Position numbers and translations under genes: made by a program
Shown here: piece after piece, positions 52,758-61,514 of the stretch
Numbering within the stretch: position 1 is the first letter of the stretch
How the letters are laid out: each line of letters begins with the position of its first letter
Origin: Amphiplicatus sp046296195
Lineage (GTDB): Bacteria > Pseudomonadota > Alphaproteobacteria > Caulobacterales > Parvularculaceae
Direction of reading: 5' to 3'
NCBI GenBank assembly: GCA_046296195.1
Contig: JBKBLR010000003.1
Span: forward strand, 62,001-126,000
Length of the DNA stretch: 64,000 bases
The notes under the pieces: model-generated
The model's database searches: none
Told to the model about the DNA's origin: nothing
The model's input: only the letters and a program-made list of their open reading frames with translations

Positions 52758-53386
52758 AGGTCCTTGCCTTTGCGGGGTTGGCCGCCCTTTTCGCGGGGCT
52801 GGCGGCGATCGAGCCGCTGCCGACCTATTCGGGCGAGCGCGGCGGACTGTTCGCCGGCCTCATGGCGATCGGCCGCGAAAGGCTGATCGCGCCCCTGCCG
52901 CCGGCGCCGGACAGCTATCTGCCGGAGAACGCCTGGCTCGCCGTCAATGAACGCGGTCTTGACATCATCCGGAATAGCGAAGGCCTGCGGCTCAAGTCCT
53001 ATTATCTCGCCGGCCAGTGGCTCATCGGCTATGGCCACGCAGCGACCGCGCGCAAGGACATGACGATTACGGCCGATCATGCCGACTTGCTGTTGCTGTC
53101 CGATGTCCGAAAGGCGGAGGAAGGCGTCCGCCGTCTCGTCAAGACGCCGCTCAACGAGAACGAATTTTCAGCGCTGGTTTCGCTCGCCTACAATTTCGGC
53201 GTCGGCGCCTTCCAGCGGACGGAGGTCCTGCGGCGGCTGAACGCCGGCGACCGCGACGGGGCTGCAGAGGCCTTTCGCTACCTCGTCACTGCCGAAATCG
53301 GCGGCGAGCGCGTCGTCCTCGACGCCTTGAAGCGCCGCCGCGCCGCAGAACGCGCGCTGTTCCTCACGCGCCCCTTGCGCGCCTGA
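52754..53386 (+). CDS. membrane-anchored GH24 lysozyme-like protein lacking two catalytic residues
   Basis: 210 residues from ATG 52754 (ATG 52733 also possible). One N-terminal helix (about 2-20) anchors or exports it. The domain is GH24 (T4-lysozyme type): IRNSEGLRLKSYYLAGQWLIGYGHA near 71-95, and ALVSLAYNFGVGAF at 140-153. The acid Glu is kept (E76). The Asp (position 20 of T4 lysozyme) and the Thr (position 26) are replaced by Leu/Ala and Leu (L85/A86, L90). Loss of both makes normal muramidase action doubtful; binding of peptidoglycan may remain. It has no phage neighbours. Confidence 0.82.
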   Translation: MKVLAFAGLAALFAGLAAIEPLPTYSGERGGLFAGLMAIGRERLIAPLPPAPDSYLPENAWLAVNERGLDIIRNSEGLRLKSYYLAGQWLIGYGHAATARKDMTITADHADLLLLSDVRKAEEGVRRLVKTPLNENEFSALVSLAYNFGVGAFQRTEVLRRLNAGDRDGAAEAFRYLVTAEIGGERVVLDALKRRRAAERALFLTRPLRA

Positions 53387-53454
53387 GCAAGGCCGATACC
53401 GAATCCCCGTGCGATGGTTTAGGGTCCCCGAACAAAGCTATCGGGAGAGTCCTC

Positions 53455-54564
53455 ATGAAAGTCCGCGCCGCCGTCGCTTTTGAAGCGGGAAAGCCGCTCG
53501 CCATCGAGACGGTCGATCTTGAAGGCCCGAAAGCCGGCGAAGTTCTCGTCGAGATCAAGGCGACCGGCGTTTGCCATACGGATGAGTTCACCCTGTCGGG
53601 CGCGGACCCTGAAGGCGCCTTTCCCGCGATCCTCGGCCATGAAGGCGCGGGCGTCGTCGTCGAGGTCGGCCCCGGCGTCACCAGCGTCAAGCCCGGCGAT
53701 CACGTCATCCCGCTCTACACGCCGGAATGCCGTGAATGCGATTATTGTCTGCACCCCAAAACCAATCTCTGCCAGAAGATCAGGCCGACGCAAGGCAAGG
53801 GCGTGATGCCCGACGGCACGTCGCGCTTTTCGTGGAAAGGCAAACCCGTCCTTCATTACATGGGTTGCTCGACCTTTTCGAACTACACGGTGCTGCCCGA
53901 GATCGCCGTCGCGAAGATCCGCAAGGACGCGCCCTTCGACACGGTTTGTTATATCGGCTGCGGCGTGACGACCGGCATCGGCGCCGTCATGTTCACCGCC
54001 AAGGTCGAGCCCAACACCAACTGCGTCGTGTTCGGGCTCGGCGGCATCGGGCTCAACGTCATCCAGGGACTGAAGATGGTCGGCGCCCGGCAGATTGTCG
54101 GCGTCGACATCAATCCCGGCAAGCGCGCGATGGCCGAGAAATTCGGCATGACCCACTTCGTCAATCCGAAGGAAATCAAGGGCGACCTCGTCGGCCATCT
54201 CGTCGAGCTGACGGGCGGCGGTGCGGATTATTCGTTCGAATGCATCGGGCGGGTCGACACCATGCGCGCGGCGCTCGAATGCTGCCACAAGGGCTGGGGC
54301 GAGAGCGTCATCATCGGCGTCGCCGGCGCCGGACAGGAGATCTCAACCCGGCCCTTCCAGCTCGTCACCGGCCGGGTCTGGCGCGGGTCCGCCTTCGGCG
54401 GGGCGAGGGGCCGGACCGACGTGCCGAAGATCGTCGACATGTATATGGAAGGGCGCATCCGCATCGACGAGATGATCACGCACAAGATGCCGCTCGAGAA
54501 GATCAACGACGCTTTCGACCTGATGCACCGGGGAGAAAGCATCCGCAGCGTCGTCGTCTACTGA
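53455..54564 (+). CDS. S-(hydroxymethyl)glutathione dehydrogenase (class III alcohol dehydrogenase)
   Basis: Oxidises the glutathione adduct of formaldehyde, 369 residues from ATG 53455 (GGGAG upstream). Zinc ligands are in CHTDEF and GHEGAG (catalytic) and PECRECDYCLHPKTNLC (structural). The NAD fold motif is GLGGIGLNVIQG. The RPTQGKGVMPDGTSRF section is typical of class III enzymes. The S-formylglutathione hydrolase gene follows after four bases, giving the full formaldehyde-to-formate route. Confidence 0.94.
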   Translation: MKVRAAVAFEAGKPLAIETVDLEGPKAGEVLVEIKATGVCHTDEFTLSGADPEGAFPAILGHEGAGVVVEVGPGVTSVKPGDHVIPLYTPECRECDYCLHPKTNLCQKIRPTQGKGVMPDGTSRFSWKGKPVLHYMGCSTFSNYTVLPEIAVAKIRKDAPFDTVCYIGCGVTTGIGAVMFTAKVEPNTNCVVFGLGGIGLNVIQGLKMVGARQIVGVDINPGKRAMAEKFGMTHFVNPKEIKGDLVGHLVELTGGGADYSFECIGRVDTMRAALECCHKGWGESVIIGVAGAGQEISTRPFQLVTGRVWRGSAFGGARGRTDVPKIVDMYMEGRIRIDEMITHKMPLEKINDAFDLMHRGESIRSVVVY

Positions 54565-54568
54565 ACCG

Positions 54569-55414
54569 ATGGAACGCGTTTCCGCTTCGAAATCTTTCGG
54601 CGGCGAGCAATCCGTCTGGAAGCACGCATCGTCCGCGCTTTCCTGCGACATGCGGTTTTCTGTCTTCACGCCGCCGCGCGAGAAACATGGACCGGGTCCC
54701 TTTCCGACGCTGTTCTGGCTTTCCGGCCTCACTTGCACGGAAGAGAATTTCACCGTGAAAGCCAGCGCGCAGCGAACCGCCGCGGCGCTGGGACTGATGA
54801 TCGTCGCGCCGGACACCTCGCCGCGCGGCGATCATGTGCCTGATCTCGACCCTAAAACCTATGATTTCGGCAAGGGCGCGGGATTTTATCTCGACGCGAC
54901 CGAGGCGCCCTGGGCCGCAAATTACCGCATGCATGCCTATGCCGGCGAGGAATTGCCGGCGCTAGTCGCAGCGCATTTCCCCGCCGACCCGGCGCGGTTC
55001 GGCGTGTTCGGACATTCGATGGGCGGGCATGGCGCGCTGACGCTTCATCTGAAACATCCTGACAAGTTCCGCTCGTGCTCGGCGTTCTCGCCGATCGTCG
55101 CGCCCTCCTCGGTTCCCTGGGGCCGCAAGGCGTTCACGAACTATCTCGGGCCGGATGAGGCGCGGTGGGCGGCCTATGACGCAACGCGCCTTCTCGACGA
55201 TCGCGGCGCCAGCAGGGCGCATATCCTGATCGACCAGGGAACGGCGGACCAGTTTCTCGTCGAGCAGCTCCGTCCGGAGCTTTTCGCCGAGGCCGCGCGC
55301 CGCGCCGGGCAGGCGCTGACCTTGCGCATGCGCGAGGGGTACGACCATTCCTATTTCTTCATCGCCAGCTTCATCGACGAGCACCTTGACTGGCATAGGG
55401 CGGCGCTCGGCTGA
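54569..55414 (+). CDS. S-formylglutathione hydrolase
   Basis: Releases formate and glutathione, 281 residues of the esterase-D family. The nucleophile Ser is in FGHSMGGHGAL. WLSGLTCTEENFT near 49-61 is the family signature, and the catalytic His lies near the end in GYDHSYFFIASF. The start ATG 54569 is five bases after the dehydrogenase stop. Often named fghA or yeiG. Confidence 0.95.
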   Translation: MERVSASKSFGGEQSVWKHASSALSCDMRFSVFTPPREKHGPGPFPTLFWLSGLTCTEENFTVKASAQRTAAALGLMIVAPDTSPRGDHVPDLDPKTYDFGKGAGFYLDATEAPWAANYRMHAYAGEELPALVAAHFPADPARFGVFGHSMGGHGALTLHLKHPDKFRSCSAFSPIVAPSSVPWGRKAFTNYLGPDEARWAAYDATRLLDDRGASRAHILIDQGTADQFLVEQLRPELFAEAARRAGQALTLRMREGYDHSYFFIASFIDEHLDWHRAALG

Positions 55415-55484
55415 CCTGCAACGCAGCATGGACAGGCGGACGCGACGGCGGCGCCTTCGTCCGAGAACGATTAAGGGAGATCCC

Positions 55485-57653
55485 ATGCAAAGGATACGCG
55501 AGGCTCTTGCCGGCTTGCTGCTGACCGCGCTTGCGGCCTGCGACGCGCCATCGGCGCCGACGGTCGATGCGGGCGTGCTGAGGGCGACGGGCGCTGCGCC
55601 GGCGGGCGGCGTCGACGCGGCCGCCATCATCAACGCCGACGCCAATCCGGGCGAATGGCTGACGCATGGCCGGACCTATTCCGAACAGCGCTTCTCGCCG
55701 CTGAGGGGCGTCACGCGCGACAATGTCAAGGATCTGGGACTCGCCTGGTCGTTCGATCTCGGCGTCAGCCGCGGTATCGAGGCGACGCCGATCGTCCGTG
55801 ACGGGATCATGTATGTGACGGCGAGCTGGAACATCGTCCATGCGCTCGAAGCGCGCACGGGCGCGCCGCTCTGGTCCTTCGATCCGGAAGTCGACCGCAG
55901 CCGCGCCTCGGTGATGTGCTGCGACATCGTCAATCGCGGCGTCGCGATCTGGGGCGACAAGGTCTACACCGGCACGATCGACGGCCGGCTCATCGCGCTC
56001 GACGCCAGAACCGGCGCAAAACGCTGGGACGTCCTCACCGTCGATCTTTCGAAGCCCTATTCCATCACCGGCGCGCCGCGGATCATCAAGGGCAAGGTCA
56101 TCATCGGCAATGGCGGCGCGGAATTCGGCGTGCGCGGTTATGTCTCCGCCTATGACGCGGACACTGGCGCGCTTGTCTGGCGTTTTCACACCGTGCCCGG
56201 CGATCCGGCGCGCGGCTTCGAGAGCGCGGCGATGGAGATGGCGGCGAAAACCTGGACCGGCGAATGGTGGAAGCTCGGCGGCGGCGGGACGGTCTGGGAT
56301 TCCATGGCCTACGATCCTGACCTCGACCTCCTTTATATCGGCGTCGGCAACGGCTCGCCCTGGAACCAGCGCATCCGGAGCCCTGGCGGCGGCGACAACC
56401 TGTTCCTGTCTTCGATCGTCGCGCTGAACCCCGACACTGGCGCTTATGTCTGGCATTATCAGACGACGCCTGGCGAGACATGGGACTATACCGCGACCCA
56501 ACACCTCATCCTCGCCGATCTCACTGTCGGCGGCGCCCCGCGCAAAGTCATCATGCAGGCGCCGAAGAACGGCTTCTTTTACGTTCTCGACAGGGCGACG
56601 GGCGCGCTCATCTCCGCCGACAATTTTGCGCCGGTGAACTGGGCGAGCGGCGTCGACCTGGAGACGGGGCGGCCGGTTGAAAATCCCGACGCCCGCTGGC
56701 CCGGCAAGCAGCCCTTCTTCCAGCTGCCCGGCCCGCTCGGCGCGCACAACTGGCACCCGATGTCCTACAGCCCGGAAACGGGCCTCGTTTACATCCCGGC
56801 GCAGGAGATTCCGTTCCTCTACGGCGAAACCGGTCCGTTTACGGAGAAAAAAGGCGGCTGGAACACCGGCGCGGAATTTCTTCTCGGCGCGCTTCCAACC
56901 GACGAAGCGACTTTCAAGGCGCTGCGATCGATGTTGAAGGGCCGCCTCATCGCCTGGGATCCGCTGAAAAAGGCGCCGCGCTGGACCGTAGCGCATCAGG
57001 GCCCGTGGAACGGCGGCGTCCTGTCGACCGCGGGCGGCCTCGTCTTTCAGGGCGCGTCGGACGCCCATTTCGACGCCTATGACGCCGCGACCGGCGACCG
57101 GGTCTGGCGGTTTTTCACCCAGACCGGCGTCGTCGCCGCGCCGATCGCCTATGAGATCGACGGCGACACCTACATCGCCGTTGCGACCGGCTGGGGCGGC
57201 GCCTATGCGCTCATCGCCGGCGGCGTCGCGCCGACCGGAAGCGAAGCGAAGGTCGGGCGCGTGCTGGCTTTCAAGGTCGGCGCGAAAGGCGCGCTGCCGC
57301 CTGCGCCGCGCATTGAAACCACGGCCGCAGCGCCCCCGCCCCTGACAGCATCGCCCGAAATTGTCGCCGCCGGCGCGAAGCTCTACGCCGAGAACTGCAC
57401 CGTCTGCCATGGCGAGCATGCCATGTCCTCAGGGCTTGTCCCGAACCTTCGCTATTCCCCGCTCCTCGCCGACGCCGGCCTTTGGGATGACGTCGTCCGC
57501 AAGGGCGCGCGCGCGGAACTCGGCATGGCGGCCTATCGCGGCATTCTCGACGAAGCAGCCTCGGAAGCAATCCGCGCTTACGTCATCGCGGAAGCGAACA
57601 GCGGCCGCGACGCGGCGTGGTACCGGGCGGCGTCCCCGCGCGACGGCAGGTGA
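55485..57653 (+). CDS. lipoprotein quinohemoprotein (PQQ + heme c) alcohol dehydrogenase
   Basis: 722 residues from ATG 55485 (GGGAGA upstream). LAAC at 16-19 is a lipobox, so the enzyme is probably membrane-attached at the periplasmic side. The PQQ propeller keeps the vicinal Cys pair at 145-146 and the catalytic Asp in WDYTATQ (D334); the residue two after it is Thr, so it belongs to the calcium group, not the lanthanide group. The C-terminal cytochrome domain has CTVCH at 638-642. It oxidises alcohols to aldehydes. It lies 70 bases behind the formaldehyde genes; no PQQ synthesis genes are in the window. Confidence 0.9.
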   Translation: MQRIREALAGLLLTALAACDAPSAPTVDAGVLRATGAAPAGGVDAAAIINADANPGEWLTHGRTYSEQRFSPLRGVTRDNVKDLGLAWSFDLGVSRGIEATPIVRDGIMYVTASWNIVHALEARTGAPLWSFDPEVDRSRASVMCCDIVNRGVAIWGDKVYTGTIDGRLIALDARTGAKRWDVLTVDLSKPYSITGAPRIIKGKVIIGNGGAEFGVRGYVSAYDADTGALVWRFHTVPGDPARGFESAAMEMAAKTWTGEWWKLGGGGTVWDSMAYDPDLDLLYIGVGNGSPWNQRIRSPGGGDNLFLSSIVALNPDTGAYVWHYQTTPGETWDYTATQHLILADLTVGGAPRKVIMQAPKNGFFYVLDRATGALISADNFAPVNWASGVDLETGRPVENPDARWPGKQPFFQLPGPLGAHNWHPMSYSPETGLVYIPAQEIPFLYGETGPFTEKKGGWNTGAEFLLGALPTDEATFKALRSMLKGRLIAWDPLKKAPRWTVAHQGPWNGGVLSTAGGLVFQGASDAHFDAYDAATGDRVWRFFTQTGVVAAPIAYEIDGDTYIAVATGWGGAYALIAGGVAPTGSEAKVGRVLAFKVGAKGALPPAPRIETTAAAPPPLTASPEIVAAGAKLYAENCTVCHGEHAMSSGLVPNLRYSPLLADAGLWDDVVRKGARAELGMAAYRGILDEAASEAIRAYVIAEANSGRDAAWYRAASPRDGR

Positions 57654-57663
57654 GACCCGTTCC

Positions 57664-58350
57664 TCAGAACAGTCGGAGTAGCGCATCCACCCCTGCCCGC
57701 GTCAGCTCGAAATTCGTTCCGGCTTCAAACGCCAGCAGGAAAAGAAGCGGATAGACGACATGGGGCGCCTTTGTCGCCGCGGCTGCAGCGCCATCGATGA
57801 CCGATCGCGGGACCGGCGCTTTCATGAACAGGCCCGCGATCACAGCGCCGATCGCCGCGCCCGCGATAATATCGGTCGGATAATGATAATTGAGGAGGAC
57901 GCGCGGCAGCAGGACAATGAAAGCGGTCCATGCGACTGCGAGCGCGCCAATCTTGCGGTCGATAAAAACGATCGCGGTCGCCATCGCCGCCATATAAACA
58001 GCGTGATCGCTCGGGAATGAACTCTCCGCGCCAAACGCGCTGCGCGACGCCCAGTCCGCCAAGGCGACGATCGGCCGGTCGCGATGCGGAAGAGTCATTT
58101 GCAGGATCCTTCCCGCCGCGATTGCAGCCAAGCCAGCTGCGAAAAAGCGAAGGAGGAATCCGTTGCGCGCGCGGAGCAGCGGCTCGCCGCTTCGCAGCGC
58201 CGCCGCCAGGGCGAAGGCCATCAACGCCGCCGCCTTGAGAAGCTCGGCGTTAGAGAGAAGCCCGATGAAACCAGTGATCGCGCTGTGATCTGCCCGCCAG
58301 GCCGCAATGGCGCCGGCAAGGGTCCTCTCAAACTCAACTATTGCAGGCAT
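57664..58350 (-). CDS. PAP2-family membrane phosphatase
   Basis: 228 residues with about six helices. Phosphatase motifs: SSFPSDHAVYMAA (PSGH-type, PSDH here) and RVLLNYHYPTDIIAGAAIG (SRxxxxxHxxxD type). The first motif, KxxxxxxRP, is weak (TLPHRDRP). It probably acts on a lipid or undecaprenyl phosphate at the outer face of the inner membrane. It is convergent with the alcohol dehydrogenase. Confidence 0.82.
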   Translation of the reverse strand: MPAIVEFERTLAGAIAAWRADHSAITGFIGLLSNAELLKAAALMAFALAAALRSGEPLLRARNGFLLRFFAAGLAAIAAGRILQMTLPHRDRPIVALADWASRSAFGAESSFPSDHAVYMAAMATAIVFIDRKIGALAVAWTAFIVLLPRVLLNYHYPTDIIAGAAIGAVIAGLFMKAPVPRSVIDGAAAAATKAPHVVYPLLFLLAFEAGTNFELTRAGVDALLRLF

Positions 58351-58360
58351 CCGCAGACTA

Positions 58361-58392
58361 GCGCCACTCCGGGAGGGAGTAGCGCATTTTTT
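58361..58392. terminator. hairpin with T6 tract in the leader of the PAP2 gene
   Basis: GCGCCACTCC (58361-58370) pairs with GGAGTAGCGC (58376-58385) with one mismatch. On the plus strand A and six T follow (58386-58392). This is terminator-shaped on the plus strand, i.e. antisense to the leader of the PAP2 gene, and its stem lies 11 bases before the PAP2 ATG on the minus strand. Confidence 0.35.
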
Positions 58393-58510
58393 GCGTCTTA
58401 TGGCAAGCGGGCATCTCCGCTGCGGCGCAAATTCTGCGCCCAGAAGGGCTCACCCGCGAGCGGGATCGCCGGGGGCTCGCCCTTCGGGCAGGCCCTGAGG
58501 GGCCAAGGGG

Positions 58511-59887
58511 CTAATGGAGCTTCAATTTCGGCCGCACGACCTGGTTGACGTGGCCGACGAGGATCATGAACAGGCCGCGCAGCCAGCCGTGGATGGCGAT
58601 GAGATGCATGCGGTAGAGCGAGACATACATGAAGCGCGCCGCCCTGCCCTCGACCGCCATCCGTCCGCCGACAAGATTGCCCATCAGGCTGCCGACCGTT
58701 GAAAACTTCGACAGCGAGACGAGCGAACCATAGTCCTTGTAAACGAAGGGCTTCAGCGGCCGGCCTGAAATCGACGCGCAAAGATTGGCGAACACCGTCT
58801 CCGCCATCTGGTGCGCGGCCTGCGCGCGCGGCGGGATCGGCCTCTGCGCGCCCTCGGGCTTGTAAAAGGCGCAGTCGCCGAGCGCAAAAATGCGGTCATC
58901 GCGCGTCGTCTGCAATGTCGGCCGGACGACAAGCTGATTGCTGCGCGCCGTTTCAAGGCCGGCGATTTCCTTCAGGAAATCGGGCGCCTTGACGCCCGCA
59001 GCCCAGATCTTGAGGTCGCCGGGAATGGTCTCGCCGCCCTTGATCTTCATGCCGTAGGGCGTCACCTCCTCGACCTGCGCATTGACGCGGACGTCGACAC
59101 CGAGCGCGCGAAGCTCCTCCGTCGCAGCCTCCGCGAGGTCTTCCGGCAAGGCGGGCAGGATGCGCGGCCCGGCTTCGAGCAGCGTCACCTTGAGGCGGCT
59201 TTCGTCGAAGACTTCGAGGCCGTAATGGCGGAGCTCGGCCGCCGCGTTGTAGAGCTCCGCGGCGAGCTCGACCCCGGTCGCGCCGCCGCCGACGATCGCC
59301 ACGCGCACATATTCATCCGCATGCGGATAGCGTTGCATGGTGCGGGAGACGCGCAGGCATTGATTGAGAAGCTTCTGGCGGAATCGGTCGGCCTCCTGTC
59401 GGCTTTCAAGGAAGAGGCAGCGTTCCTTGACGCCTTTGACGCCGAAATCATTCGCGACCGACCCGACCGCCACGACGAGATAGTCGTAGCGAATGCGGTG
59501 TTCGCCCATGATCTCGGCGCCGTTCTCGTCATGCAGGGGCGCGACGATCACCTCGCGGCGCTCGCGGTCGATGCCCTGCATGGCGCCGAGGAAGAAACGA
59601 TAGCCGGAGATATAGCCATGCCCGCGATAGCCGACCTCGTCGAGATTGGCGTCGAGCGACCCAGCCGCCACCTCGTGCAGCAAAGGCTTCCAGATATGGG
59701 TTGGGTTCTTCTCAAGCAGGATGATGTCGTGCCGCTCGCGGCCGAACTTCTTGCCGAGGCGCGCGGCGAGCTCGAGACCGCCGGCCCCGCCGCCGACGAC
59801 GACGATCTGCGTTTTCCGGGCCTTGGCCGGCGCATCGACGCTGACGGCCTCGCCGGCGAGCTCAGAGGTCAGCAATTGCTTGTTCAT
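58511..59887 (-). CDS. ndh: type II NADH:quinone oxidoreductase
   Basis: 458 residues. FAD motif VVVGGGAGGLELAARLG near 30-46; NADH motif VAIVGGGATGVELAAEL near 195-211; FALGDCAFY; the C-terminal hydrophobic stretch SLYRMHLIAIHGWLRGLFMILVG is a likely membrane contact. It passes electrons to quinone without pumping. Together with the nuo genes this gives two NADH entry points. AAGGG before ATG 59887. Confidence 0.9.
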   Translation of the reverse strand: MNKQLLTSELAGEAVSVDAPAKARKTQIVVVGGGAGGLELAARLGKKFGRERHDIILLEKNPTHIWKPLLHEVAAGSLDANLDEVGYRGHGYISGYRFFLGAMQGIDRERREVIVAPLHDENGAEIMGEHRIRYDYLVVAVGSVANDFGVKGVKERCLFLESRQEADRFRQKLLNQCLRVSRTMQRYPHADEYVRVAIVGGGATGVELAAELYNAAAELRHYGLEVFDESRLKVTLLEAGPRILPALPEDLAEAATEELRALGVDVRVNAQVEEVTPYGMKIKGGETIPGDLKIWAAGVKAPDFLKEIAGLETARSNQLVVRPTLQTTRDDRIFALGDCAFYKPEGAQRPIPPRAQAAHQMAETVFANLCASISGRPLKPFVYKDYGSLVSLSKFSTVGSLMGNLVGGRMAVEGRAARFMYVSLYRMHLIAIHGWLRGLFMILVGHVNQVVRPKLKLH

Positions 59888-59986
59888 CCCTTACGGCTCC
59901 GCCTGCAGATGAGGCTGATTTGCCCCAGCCTTATACGCCAACATTGCGATCAATGGTTCATCGCGTTCGCCTGGCGGCGTTGCCCC

Positions 59987-60478
59987 TTAATGTCTGCGGT
60001 CGCCGACCAGCAGACCTCGTGCCTCCTTGGCGCGATTTTCGGCCAAATGAGCAGGACGCGCTGATCGCCGCGTCGAGCAAAAGAGCGCCGTCGCCGTCAG
60101 AGCGAGAAGTGCGCCCATGATGTGCCAGCTTGTGGGGGCGCCGGTGACGGCCGCCAGCCGTTCCGCAACCAGCCCGGCCCCGACGAGCGCCGCCGCAAAC
60201 GAAAGACTCAAAGCCCAGGCTGCCGCGAAAGAACCCTGGCGGATCGGTCCGAAGACGACATAGAGGCTGAGGAGCCCGAGCCCGATCGAGGCGGACCCGA
60301 TCAGATCCATGAGGGCGAGATAGAGCGGAAGGACCGCGGCGCGGGCGGCTTCAGGCACGGCGGCCGCATGGAACCACAGCATGTCATCGATCGACGCATA
60401 GAGCGTTCCGAAGGCGACAAAGAAGACGCCGAGAATAGTGAACAACGCGATGCCGACGACCCGCAAGACGGACTGCAT
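59987..60478 (-). CDS. small integral membrane protein, unknown
   Basis: 163 residues with four helices (about 7-28, 50-72, 80-106, 118-137) and a basic tail. AGGGAGA precedes ATG 60478. I do not recognise the family; DUF4345/DoxX-like small membrane proteins look similar. Stop lies 99 bases upstream of ndh on the same strand. Confidence 0.75.
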   Translation of the reverse strand: MQSVLRVVGIALFTILGVFFVAFGTLYASIDDMLWFHAAAVPEAARAAVLPLYLALMDLIGSASIGLGLLSLYVVFGPIRQGSFAAAWALSLSFAAALVGAGLVAERLAAVTGAPTSWHIMGALLALTATALFCSTRRSARPAHLAENRAKEARGLLVGDRRH

Positions 60479-60683
60479 GGCGGTCTCCCTGACGATCCGC
60501 CGATCCTGATAGCGCCGGAACCTCAGCGGCGCTCATGCCGGTTTCGCATCATGGCTATCCGCAGGCGGGATGGGCTGGGGCGGCATTGGTCCGATGCAGT
60601 TTCGGCATTTTTCTTTCAGCGCTCAGCGCCTGACATAGCCCGGCGACCGGCGCCGAAGCCCGACGCCGACGGGAGAACACATA

Positions 60684-61514
60684 ATGGATATTCAAACGAT
60701 GGACCGGCCCCGCCCAACGGCGCAGCGGCGGATTCTTGAGGGCAAAGTGGCGCTCGTCACCGGCTCGACGAGCGGCATCGGCCTCGGCGTCGCAGAGCGA
60801 CTCGCCGCCGAGGGCGCTGCGGTTTTGCTCAACGGCTTCGGCGAGCCCGAGGCGATTGAAAGGCTCAGGAACACGCTCGCTTTCGACTACGGCGTTCCGG
60901 TCGTCTACTCGGGGGCGGACCTTTCGGAACCAGAGGCGATCAAGAGGATGATGGCCGTCGCCGCGGACACGCTGGGCGAGGTCGACATCCTCGTCAACAA
61001 CGCCGGCATTCAGCATGTCGCCGCGATCGAGGAATTCCCGATCGAAAAATGGGACGCGATCCTGGCGATCAATCTGTCGGCGGCGTTCCATGCGATCAGG
61101 CTAGCTTTGCCCGGCATGAAGCGGCGCGGCTGGGGCCGCATCGTCAACATCGCCTCCGCCCATGGCCTGGTCGGCTCGCCGTTCAAGTCGGCTTATGTCG
61201 CCGCCAAGCATGGGGTCGTCGGCCTTTCCAAGGTTGTCGCGCTCGAAGCGGCGCAATCCGGCGTCACCTGCAACACGATCTGCCCCGGCTATGTGTGGAC
61301 GCCGCTCGTCGAAAAGCAGATCGAGGACCAGGCGCGCACGCATGGCGTTCCGCGCGACAAGGTCGTGAGCGACATCCTGCTGAAGGCGCAGCCGAACAAG
61401 CGCTTCGCGAAGACAGCCGAGATCGGTGCGCTCGTCGCCTTCCTTTGTTCCGACAACGCGGCGTCGATCACCGGCGCGGCGCTTCCCGTGGATGGCGGAT
61501 GGACCGCGCAATGA
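60684..61514 (+). CDS. D-3-hydroxybutyrate dehydrogenase
   Basis: SDR enzyme, 276 residues, linking polyhydroxybutyrate and ketone-body metabolism to acetoacetate. NAD motif TGSTSGIG, NNAGIQHVA, catalytic SAYVAAKHG (Tyr/Lys), and CPGYVWTPLVEKQIEDQ with the typical HVDH C-terminal half. GGGAGA precedes ATG 60684. The stop overlaps the start of the patatin gene (ATGA), an arrangement that fits PHB turnover. Confidence 0.9.
   Translation: MDIQTMDRPRPTAQRRILEGKVALVTGSTSGIGLGVAERLAAEGAAVLLNGFGEPEAIERLRNTLAFDYGVPVVYSGADLSEPEAIKRMMAVAADTLGEVDILVNNAGIQHVAAIEEFPIEKWDAILAINLSAAFHAIRLALPGMKRRGWGRIVNIASAHGLVGSPFKSAYVAAKHGVVGLSKVVALEAAQSGVTCNTICPGYVWTPLVEKQIEDQARTHGVPRDKVVSDILLKAQPNKRFAKTAEIGALVAFLCSDNAASITGAALPVDGGWTAQ

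Noticed and set aside
52754..53386. Prophage endolysin
   Set aside because: No holin, spanin or structural phage genes nearby, and two catalytic residues are missing.
55371..57419. Minus-strand frame of 682 codons opposite the PQQ alcohol dehydrogenase
   Set aside because: Antisense shadow of a gene with intact heme and PQQ motifs.
55485..57653. Lanthanide-dependent (XoxF-like) alcohol dehydrogenase
   Set aside because: The residue two after the catalytic Asp is Thr (WDYT), not the extra Asp of the lanthanide group, and a fused heme domain is present.
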